Positions 1-5,336 of a stretch of 5,678 nt of DNA are shown here, one piece after another. The stretch comes from Bacilli bacterium (GTDB lineage Bacteria > Bacillota_I > Bacilli_A > ML615J-28 > CAG-313), in the NCBI GenBank assembly GCA_900770645.1, contig CAAGKY010000155.1:1-5678 (forward strand). Reading direction: 5' to 3'. How positions within the stretch are numbered: the first letter of the stretch is position 1; each line of letters starts with the position of its first letter. The position numbers were made by a program, and so were the translations under genes. The notes beneath the pieces were generated by a model that searched no databases, was not told the origin of the DNA, and was given only the letters and a program-made list of their open reading frames with translations.

Positions 1-441
1 AATAAAATTAATATTTACTTTAGCACTTTCACCAGCTACTAAAATTTTGATTTCACCATTTAATCCTGTCATAGAAAAAACTTGATTTTCCGAATTTAAT
101 AAAAATCTTTTAAGAATCATACCTTTATATACTAAAACAATTTGTGCATTACCTGATTCTACACTAGTATCTAATGTAATCGCAACATCATCATCTTGAA
201 AAGAACCTTTAAAAATTTCTTCTACCCCTGATAGTTTTTTTACTGAATATTTATATTCATTGTTTTTTCTTACAAGCGATTGTTTAACAGATACTACAGA
301 ATAACCATTTAAAATATCTTCTTCTGTAATAGTTTCAAGCGTAAAATCATCTGGACCATTTTTATCTTCAATATGATTACCACAACTTGTAAGGGTTAAT
401 AATAAAATAATTAATAATATAAATTTACTGATTTTCTTCAT
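1..441 (-). CDS. Putative surface lipoprotein, partial (3' end beyond left edge)
   Basis: The first 147 codons are visible, starting at the ATG at 441-439; the stop lies outside the window. Residues 1-20 form a lipoprotein signal peptide: MKK, a hydrophobic run of I/L, then the lipobox L17-T-S-C20, where C20 would be lipidated and the protein anchored outside the membrane. The mature part is acidic at first (residues 24-45). It ends in a beta-rich stretch (about 84-147) containing SGNAQIVLV and AGESAKVNI, a pattern I associate with small beta-sandwich domains in Firmicutes lipoproteins; this is by eye only. It is the third gene of an apparent operon. Only 10 bases separate it from the acyltransferase stop, and its AGAGGT ribosome binding site includes the AG of that TAG stop, so translational coupling is likely. 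The ligand or role is unknown. Confidence 0.85.
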   Translation of the reverse strand, partial: MKKISKFILLIILLLTLTSCGNHIEDKNGPDDFTLETITEEDILNGYSVVSVKQSLVRKNNEYKYSVKKLSGVEEIFKGSFQDDDVAITLDTSVESGNAQIVLVYKGMILKRFLLNSENQVFSMTGLNGEIKILVAGESAKVNINFI

Positions 442-454
442 ATCTTTACCTCTA
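442..454 (-). promoter_or_regulatory. Ribosome binding site overlapping the upstream stop codon
   Basis: On the minus strand the acyltransferase stop TAG runs directly into AGGTAAAGAT and then the lipoprotein ATG. The Shine-Dalgarno core AGAGG therefore uses two bases of the stop codon. This fixes the lipoprotein start and suggests that ribosomes finishing the acyltransferase re-initiate here. Confidence 0.7.
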
Positions 455-1777
455 TTTTTCATTTTTTAAATCTATACCTAGCTCCATACCTTCATACATA
501 TAATCATTCCATTTAAAATTCTTATACATATTTATATGGTATCTATGCATTTCTTCAACTAATAAAGAAAATTTACCAACTGTTTGGTGTTTAGGGAAAA
601 TATCAAAATATACTCCATCTAAATAGAAATTAAAGAAACTCGAATCTACTTCTGTTATTAAAGTATATAAGCTTCTATAGTCTGCATGGAATTCATATGG
701 AGTACCATTTCTAGTTCCTTTATAGTGTAATCCTTGGTGATCTATTCTTATTTTCCCTTCTCCTACAATAAAGCTTGTTTTATTTTTACCAACCAATTTA
801 TATTCATCTAAATTACCAATTTCGCATTCATCTTCAAAATAGTAATCTGGATTTTCACGAATTTCCTTAATAATATCCATACGTTCTTGTTCAACCCAAT
901 CAAATGGTGACTCTGGTATTACAGCTCCATCGAATGGATGGAATTCATAATAATCATCCATGGTTGCGCCATTACCACAATTAGAACATATTATTTGATT
1001 GCCTACACCCTTCATTGTAAATTCTTTACCACATTTCGGACATTTATAACAGAAATCTTCTAAACGATGACAAATTCTGCCACGTGTATCCCATTTAATT
1101 TTCTTTTCTTTATTCCATGCATATTCATTACGTCTAAACTTTTCATTAATAATATCATCCATTTCTTCAACAGATAATTTTTCTACATCTTCTTTAGTAA
1201 AAAGTAGTGACATAGTGGCATGAGTTTCTCCATATCGTTCATCTAAACAAACTTTAGTGTTTTGTAAATATTGTCCCTCTAAATAACATAAATATACAGG
1301 GACTTTAAAATGTTTAAACATTTTACTAGTTCCAGGAACAATTGGTTTGTTTCCACCATAGTCACTCGCAAGTCCTTCTGGCGCAAATGTTACACAACCA
1401 CCTTTTTTAATTACTTTACCTGTAGCCCCTATTGTAAGTCTATCTGGTGAGTAATTTTTCTTTGGAATTACTCTATTTAATTTAAAAACAAAGGAGAATT
1501 TTTTACGATAAAATTCTGAGTGACCCGCAATCATATTTGTAATTCTTGGGTAAGTTGCTCCACAAACATACATGTGATCAATTCTTGATAAATGGTTAAA
1601 TATTACAAAACATGGCCCATCACAATCATTAACATCATCGATAATATGAAAATTAGGTTTATATTTACGACCCACAATATTTACCATTATTGTTTTGTAT
1701 ATCCAAGCAATTATTCTTGGAGCAGGAGCATATTTTCTTTTTGAAAGTTTTTTTGATATTGGCAGTTTCTTTGGCAT
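452..1777 (-). CDS. PlsC-like lysophospholipid acyltransferase with zinc ribbon and C-terminal beta domain
   Basis: This 441-residue protein of the LPLAT/PlsC family would transfer an acyl chain to a lysophospholipid or glycerol phosphate at the inner face of the membrane; the exact acceptor cannot be read from the sequence. Residues 21-36 are hydrophobic and could tether it. The catalytic H-x4-D motif is N61-H62-LSRI-D67. The second conserved block is FAPEG at 131-135, and VPVY at 159-162 fits the later family block. PlsC itself is about 240 residues, so this is a long form. A four-cysteine zinc ribbon follows (C246-x2-C249, C264-x2-C267). A beta-rich tail (about 335-410, with GLHYKG and FDIFPK) looks PH/GRAM-like, which is a guess. 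The start is the ATG at 1777, preceded by AAAGAGGT at good spacing. It sits 20 bases after the transporter gene and 10 before a lipoprotein gene, so it is very likely in an operon. Similar acyltransferase-plus-ribbon proteins are known to me from Firmicutes, usually annotated 1-acyl-glycerol-3-phosphate acyltransferase. Confidence 0.9.
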   Translation of the reverse strand: MPKKLPISKKLSKRKYAPAPRIIAWIYKTIMVNIVGRKYKPNFHIIDDVNDCDGPCFVIFNHLSRIDHMYVCGATYPRITNMIAGHSEFYRKKFSFVFKLNRVIPKKNYSPDRLTIGATGKVIKKGGCVTFAPEGLASDYGGNKPIVPGTSKMFKHFKVPVYLCYLEGQYLQNTKVCLDERYGETHATMSLLFTKEDVEKLSVEEMDDIINEKFRRNEYAWNKEKKIKWDTRGRICHRLEDFCYKCPKCGKEFTMKGVGNQIICSNCGNGATMDDYYEFHPFDGAVIPESPFDWVEQERMDIIKEIRENPDYYFEDECEIGNLDEYKLVGKNKTSFIVGEGKIRIDHQGLHYKGTRNGTPYEFHADYRSLYTLITEVDSSFFNFYLDGVYFDIFPKHQTVGKFSLLVEEMHRYHINMYKNFKWNDYMYEGMELGIDLKNEK

Positions 1778-1797
1778 ATGTTACCTCTTTCTATATT

Positions 1798-2715
1798 TTA
1801 TATATTGTTTAAATCTAAATTTTTGTGATTATGTATATGTTTATTAGATAACGTATCAATTACCACAATAATTGTACCTATAATCATTATTCCTAAACCT
1901 AAAAAATAAGTTACATTTAAAGTTTCGTTGAATATTATAAATGATAAGAATGTTCCTATAAAAGGTGCTACCGAATAGTAAGCACTTGTTTTAGATGCCC
2001 CAATGACACCTTGAGCTTTAATATAGAAAAATATACTTAATCCATACGCAACAAAACCTAAAATCATTGCGAAAAATATGTAATTAATAACTGGTAATGG
2101 TTCTTGTAAACATAAAGCAACCAATAATGAACCTAATCCTGAGAATATTCCTTTAATTGTAACTACAGAATAAGTATTTTTATTAGCTAAATTTCTAGTG
2201 CAGTTATTTTCTAATCCCCAACATAACGTAGCTAGTAAAACTAAAAGTGAACCCCATGAAAATTTAAACATAGATAAATCTTCAAACGATAAAAAGAAAC
2301 TAGATAATGTTATTAAAGATATAGCTAACCACATCTTTTTTGATATTACTTCCTTAAACACTGCTAAAGCAATAATCGATGTACATACTATTTCAAAATT
2401 ATTTAAAAGAGAGGCGTTTGATGATGCACTGTCAAGTAAACCAAACATTAAAAAGATTGGGGCTAGAATATCAAGCAATACCATTCCTATAACATATGGA
2501 ATATCTTTTTTGTTGTATTTTTCGTTTTGATCTTTTTCTTTTTTTCTTGTAATTAAAAACAATAATCCAACTCCCAATCCTGCACCAAGATATAAGTATG
2601 ATGCAAGCATAGTCGGTGATATATTTTTAAGTAATAATTTAGATAAAGGAACATTAATAGCATATAGTACAGCAGCTAAGATTGCGAATAATATAGCTAA
2701 TACTTTCTTATTCAT
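1798..2715 (-). CDS. EamA/DMT-family transporter
   Basis: This is a 305-residue, ten-helix membrane protein of the drug/metabolite transporter superfamily, the usual length for the family. It is built from two copies of the EamA repeat. Their conserved ends are visible as NASLLNNFEIVCTSI...FKE (100-122) and KTSAYYSVAPFIGTF...FNE (242-264). Hydrophobic segments cover about 5-24, 34-55, 73-92, 100-120, 128-143, 152-169, 183-202, 211-231, 241-262 and 270-287. The C-terminal tail contains the short His-rich run HIHNHK. The substrate is unknown: EamA members export amino acids, nucleosides or other metabolites. I chose the ATG at 2715. The reading frame stays open to a TTG at 2730, but the promoter places the transcript start near 2739, which would leave that TTG almost no leader, whereas the ATG has GTGGTG 5 bases upstream. 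It is the first gene of the operon with the acyltransferase and the lipoprotein. Confidence 0.9.
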   Translation of the reverse strand: MNKKVLAILFAILAAVLYAINVPLSKLLLKNISPTMLASYLYLGAGLGVGLLFLITRKKEKDQNEKYNKKDIPYVIGMVLLDILAPIFLMFGLLDSASSNASLLNNFEIVCTSIIALAVFKEVISKKMWLAISLITLSSFFLSFEDLSMFKFSWGSLLVLLATLCWGLENNCTRNLANKNTYSVVTIKGIFSGLGSLLVALCLQEPLPVINYIFFAMILGFVAYGLSIFFYIKAQGVIGASKTSAYYSVAPFIGTFLSFIIFNETLNVTYFLGLGIMIIGTIIVVIDTLSNKHIHNHKNLDLNNI

Positions 2716-2745
2716 CAAAACACCACACAATTCTTATTTTGTTTA

Positions 2746-2774
2746 ATTATACCATATAGCACTTTTTTTCTCAA
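2746..2774 (-). promoter_or_regulatory. Promoter of the transporter-acyltransferase-lipoprotein operon
   Basis: On the minus strand, TTGAGA (2774-2769) and TATAAT (2751-2746) are separated by exactly 17 bases. TGG directly precedes TATAAT, giving an extended -10. This is a near-consensus housekeeping sigma promoter. Transcription would start near 2739, about 24 bases upstream of the transporter ATG. Confidence 0.8.
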
Positions 2775-2796
2775 CTAAATAAAAAGCAAAATCTGT

Positions 2797-3408
2797 TTAT
2801 TCATTGATATATTTGTCGAATTTTCCTTTATCAAATTTAATATTTAATTTTTCCAATAATAAATTTGTATATTTGTTAGTTTTTAAATTATACTCTAAAG
2901 ACCATATACTCCAAGCGTAATCTTGCCAAGGATCTCCAATTCCAGAATCTCCTAAATCAATAAAACCAACAACTTTATCATCTTTAACAAGAATATTAGG
3001 TAAACAACAATCCCCATGTATTAATGTATTATATCCTTCATCTATTATATATTCTTTCTCATCAATAATTGTTTTATGAATGATATTATTGGCTTGGGCT
3101 AGTAAATCAACTAATAAAAGAGGATTATTAATATATTTATCTATACATAAAATATCACCATTTAAGTATTCTCTTAAGTAATATGCTTCACTATCTTCAA
3201 CGATAAATTCAATTGGTTTTGGAGATGATATATATTTACATATCCAGTTATCTTTTTCATACTCTTTTTGTAATCTAGATATATTGCTACTTATTTTCAA
3301 TATATATCTATCAGATACTTGATATACTGTATCACCACTTCGATGACATTCAGTGATTTCTTTTAACTTCATATCTTTTATTTTATCTTCTATTTTTTTA
3401 GGAATCAT
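2797..3408 (-). CDS. Compact aminoglycoside phosphotransferase (APH)-fold kinase
   Basis: This 203-residue cytosolic kinase of the APH/choline-kinase fold would move phosphate from ATP to a small molecule. ATP-site Lys is K38 in RYILKIS, and its Glu partner is probably E51 in YEKDNWI. The catalytic loop is H131-G-D133-CCLP-N138, the classic HGDxxxxN motif, with D133 as base. The metal-binding Asp is D151 in GFIDLGDSG, followed by GDPWQDYA. This C-terminal half resembles APH(3') enzymes closely (VKDGKVSGFIDLGRSG in APH(3')-IIIa, from memory). APH(3') proteins are about 264 residues. The shortfall lies mainly between the IIHK helix (109-112) and HGD, about 20 residues here against about 70, in the region that helps form the substrate pocket. 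All core catalytic residues remain, so it looks functional rather than decayed, but aminoglycoside resistance should not be assumed. The start is the ATG at 3408, with a perfect AGGAGG six bases upstream. No terminator is visible before the next promoter. Confidence 0.85.
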   Translation of the reverse strand: MIPKKIEDKIKDMKLKEITECHRSGDTVYQVSDRYILKISSNISRLQKEYEKDNWICKYISSPKPIEFIVEDSEAYYLREYLNGDILCIDKYINNPLLLVDLLAQANNIIHKTIIDEKEYIIDEGYNTLIHGDCCLPNILVKDDKVVGFIDLGDSGIGDPWQDYAWSIWSLEYNLKTNKYTNLLLEKLNIKFDKGKFDKYINE

Positions 3409-3433
3409 TTTATTCCTCCTTTGTATATAAAAT

Positions 3434-3462
3434 ATTATAACATACTATACAAAAAATTAAAA
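3434..3462 (-). promoter_or_regulatory. Extended -10 promoter of the APH-fold kinase gene
   Basis: Minus-strand TATAAT (3439-3434) is preceded by TGT, giving TGn-TATAAT. No good -35 exists: at 17-base spacing the hexamer is TTTTAA, which falls in the U-tract of the upstream gene's terminator. Transcription would begin near 3427, leaving a leader of about 18 bases that carries AGGAGG. Confidence 0.6.
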
Positions 3463-3482
3463 GAGATGAATACTCATCTCTT
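3451..3482 (-). terminator. Intrinsic terminator of the 289-residue lipoprotein gene
   Basis: A perfect 9-bp stem (AAGAGATGA / TCATCTCTT, arms 3474-3482 and 3461-3469) with a 4-base loop GTAT is followed on the minus strand by TTAATTTTTT. It starts 10 bases after the TAA of the lipoprotein gene. The stem is not GC-rich, but the hairpin plus U-tract is classic. Confidence 0.85.
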
Positions 3483-3492
3483 AATTATTATA

Positions 3493-4362
3493 TTATTCAG
3501 ATTTGGCATATAATTTTAAACTACTAACATCACTATACTCCTCAAGAGTTGTAACTTGATTTGTATATTCAGAATCTGTATATAATTTATAAGCTGAATT
3601 GTTATAATAAACTAAATTCAAAGCATTATGTAAGGTTGTCAATTCATATATTTTTTGTTCAGGAGTATTATAGTCAAATATAATTTCTAATTTTATATTT
3701 TTCTCAGCATTGATAATATTTTCATATAATGTTGGTGAAAAATATTCTTTAACATCATATGTAAAAATATTTTCATACGTAGATAATACTTCATGATTTT
3801 CATTATATTGTACACCTGTAATTTTTTCCGTAAGTTTTGTTTCTAAATTGAAATAATAAGTAAAGTCATCTCGTCTTGCAGGAAATCCATCATACCCTCT
3901 CTTAATTAGATAAGTATGATAAACAATCATATTATCTTCAATATATGGTTTACCCACCGGAATACAAGTATATATATCATTTATTGTATAATCAAAGAAA
4001 AATTCTTCTCCTAATTCTAATGCGGAAAACATAGTATCATTTAAAGAATAATACCAATAATTATCTAAACGTGATGCACTTTCATAATAGAAATCTTGAC
4101 TATTTAATTTTTTTCTAAGATGATAATTTACTTTCCCATTACCACGAAAGAATAAAGCATCCTCTGTAAAATCTTCTTCTGGAATATCAGATTTTTGAAC
4201 AGTTGATACTAAAAAATTTGAGTGAGTTTTTAAAACTTCTGCATGTTGATTAATTTTAGCTAACTCTTCAAATGATGGCAATTCACTATTGCTATTATTA
4301 CATCCAGTAACAAGCATAAATACCATAACAAACATTATTAATAAACATATATGTTTTTTCAT
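3493..4362 (-). CDS. Putative lipoprotein with possible C-terminal Listeria-Bacteroides-repeat-like segment
   Basis: This 289-residue protein has a lipoprotein signal: MKKH, a hydrophobic core to residue 17, then lipobox V18-T-G-C21. The mature protein would be lipid-anchored at the outer membrane face. Residues 30-200 are rich in aromatic and charged residues, with alternating short strands (FYYESASRLDNYWYYS, FTYYFNLETKLTEKITGVQY). That pattern fits the family of outer-surface lipoproteins that wrap lipids or peptides in a curved beta sheet, but I cannot assign a named domain. The last 65 residues (KLEIIFDYN... YKLYTDSEYTNQV ... LKLYAKSE) resemble a degenerate copy of the Listeria-Bacteroides (Flg_new) beta-grasp repeat, whose usual ending is of the type YTD...TLYAKW. 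The start is the ATG at 4362, with AAGGA about ten bases upstream. It appears to be a single-gene unit with its own promoter and terminator. Function unknown. Confidence 0.85.
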   Translation of the reverse strand: MKKHICLLIMFVMVFMLVTGCNNSNSELPSFEELAKINQHAEVLKTHSNFLVSTVQKSDIPEEDFTEDALFFRGNGKVNYHLRKKLNSQDFYYESASRLDNYWYYSLNDTMFSALELGEEFFFDYTINDIYTCIPVGKPYIEDNMIVYHTYLIKRGYDGFPARRDDFTYYFNLETKLTEKITGVQYNENHEVLSTYENIFTYDVKEYFSPTLYENIINAEKNIKLEIIFDYNTPEQKIYELTTLHNALNLVYYNNSAYKLYTDSEYTNQVTTLEEYSDVSSLKLYAKSE

Positions 4363-4394
4363 ATGATTTTTTCCTTTTCACTTAAGCTATGTTT

Positions 4395-4408
4395 ATTATA
4401 TTATATCA
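4395..4408 (-). promoter_or_regulatory. Likely promoter of the 289-residue lipoprotein gene
   Basis: Two overlapping minus-strand TATAAT hexamers lie at 4405-4400 and 4400-4395. The first is preceded by TGA, so it reads as an extended -10 (TGn-TATAAT). No convincing -35 is seen at 16-18 bases. Transcription would start near 4393 or 4388, about 25-30 bases before the ATG. Confidence 0.5.
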
Positions 4409-4467
4409 TATAATAATCTAATTTACTACAAAATTTAAAAATAGTTTAGTTTTTAATAATATTGACT

Positions 4468-4520
4468 TAGGTACTAATGGTGGACTAGGGGCGTACCCTA
4501 CGATACCCGTGTCCGGAACC
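4468..4520. other. GC-rich, foldable intergenic island of unknown nature
   Basis: About 30 of 51 bases are G or C (near 58%), in an intergenic region otherwise dominated by A and T. It has several mutually exclusive pairings. TAGGG (4486-4490) pairs with CCCTA (4496-4500) over a 5-base loop. GGAC (4482-4485) pairs with GTCC (4511-4514) around it. Alternatively, TAGGTAC (4468-4474) pairs with GTACCCTA (4493-4500) with one bulged C. Read on the minus strand, the first fold ends in GTCC-ACCA, like a tRNA acceptor end. It lies between a terminator (4534-4567) and the promoter of the lipoprotein gene. I do not recognise it. It could be part of a small RNA, an att-site or tRNA scar, or a remnant of an inserted element. 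Confidence 0.4.
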
Positions 4521-4533
4521 TTAAAAAATCAAT

Positions 4534-4568
4534 AAAATCCCGTAATTTTTAAATTTTACGGGATTTTT
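4534..4568. terminator. Strong intrinsic terminator, bidirectional in form
   Basis: A perfect 12-bp stem, AAAATCCCGTAA (4534-4545) with TTACGGGATTTT (4556-4567), encloses a 10-base loop. On the minus strand it is followed by a T-rich run (TTTTATTGATTTTTT), fitting termination of the membrane-protein gene ending at 4644. On the plus strand it is followed by a shorter T run. No plus-strand gene is evident, so the minus-strand role is the supported one. Confidence 0.8.
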
Positions 4569-4600
4569 AAACTATTGAAACGGGATTGTTTTAGCATTGT

Positions 4601-4627
4601 GCGGAAAATTGGAAAAATAATTTCCGC
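4601..4627. repeat. Bulged inverted repeat after the membrane-protein gene
   Basis: GCGGAAAATT (4601-4610) pairs with AATTTCCGC (4619-4627), making 9 pairs with one bulged A and an 8-base loop. It lies 16 bases beyond the TAA at 4644. No U-tract follows on either strand, so it is not a standard terminator by itself. It may protect the mRNA 3' end or be a protein-binding site. Confidence 0.5.
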
Positions 4628-4643
4628 ATCCTAAAGTTTCATA

Positions 4644-5300
4644 TTACTCAATAAAATTATCTAGAAAATCTATAAAATATGAAAGTGGTGGTTTTGCATC
4701 TCCTCTTTGTCTATCAACAGGATGAGCACATTTATATTCTTTTAATTGCCATTTGAGTTCATCTCTATTATGTTGAAAACCTAATTCACTTTCTTCTACT
4801 CTTACAAAGTTTTGTCCATTATCAAAACTAATATAATAATCTTCTAAACTATATAAAATTTCAATAATAAACTTATCTTTTGAAAGTATATATACCTTAC
4901 CCTTCTTTTTATACTTAAATCCTTTATTTAATAATTTTTTAAATTCTTTTTTTGTTGGATATGAAGAAACATAAAATAATTCAATGATCAAATATATAAA
5001 GAAAAATGGTAATATTAATACTTCAGATATAAGTGTAATTAAATTTTTAATAGTAATCCAAATTTTCTCAAAGAAATTTTTATTTTTATACGATTCCTCT
5101 ATATCTTCATTATTTAGATATAAAATAATCCTAGAAAATATCATCATTAACATAGGAAATATTAACAATACAATAGCCCACCAGTCTATCATTCCCTCAT
5201 GTTCTTTATTAATAACACAATAATATAATGCCAAAAAAGCAGAAATAATTATTGTTGTAAGACCGCTTATTATTAATATTATTTTTGCATTTTTATACAT
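4644..5300 (-). CDS. Membrane protein of unknown function with cytoplasmic C-terminal domain
   Basis: I do not recognise this 218-residue protein. Three hydrophobic segments are clear: about 7-30, 40-61 and 84-112, separated by short charged links (NKEHEG; NNEDIEESYKNKN). A soluble tail of about 105 residues follows. The tail starts very basic (KKEFKKLLNKGFKYKKKGK, 117-135), then has strand-like stretches (VYILS, FIIEILYSL, YYISFD, NFVRVEE) and ends DFLDNFIE. The basic start of the tail predicts a cytosolic C-terminus by the positive-inside rule. The start is the ATG at 5300, with AAAGGA seven bases upstream. The preceding gene stops 36 bases before this start with no terminator between, so the two are probably co-transcribed. 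Its transcript appears to end at the hairpin at 4534-4567. Function unknown. Confidence 0.8.
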   Translation of the reverse strand: MYKNAKIILIISGLTTIIISAFLALYYCVINKEHEGMIDWWAIVLLIFPMLMMIFSRIILYLNNEDIEESYKNKNFFEKIWITIKNLITLISEVLILPFFFIYLIIELFYVSSYPTKKEFKKLLNKGFKYKKKGKVYILSKDKFIIEILYSLEDYYISFDNGQNFVRVEESELGFQHNRDELKWQLKEYKCAHPVDRQRGDAKPPLSYFIDFLDNFIE

Positions 5301-5336
5301 TACTATTCCTTTCTCAATCTATTAATAAATGGTAAT

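Noticed and set aside
2198..2530. Plus-strand open frame of 110 codons inside the transporter gene
   Set aside because: It lies antisense to a well-supported membrane transporter, reads as low-complexity Lys/Ser/Ile protein and has no ribosome binding site; it is a shadow frame.
2716..2730. Upstream TTG start adding five residues to the transporter
   Set aside because: The predicted transcript start is only about ten bases before it and there is no ribosome binding site; the ATG at 2715 fits better.
2751..2796. Possible terminator between the kinase and transporter genes
   Set aside because: Only a weak A/T pairing (CTTTTT with AAAAAG) over a long loop and no following U-tract; not counted as a terminator.
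4421..4535. Plus-strand open frame across the GC-rich island, ending at the TAA at 4533-4535
   Set aside because: It has no ATG/GTG/TTG with a ribosome site and is under 40 codons. It could be the tail of a decayed gene, but nothing supports that beyond the open frame.
4478..4550. Possible complete tRNA gene on the minus strand suggested by GTCCACCA
   Set aside because: No T-loop sequence, no anticodon arm and no 7-bp acceptor partner at the expected distance; only a short hairpin is supported.
4984..5223. Plus-strand open frame of 79 codons
   Set aside because: It is antisense to the three-segment membrane protein and consists mostly of Ile/Asn/Ser from AT-rich complement; no start signals.
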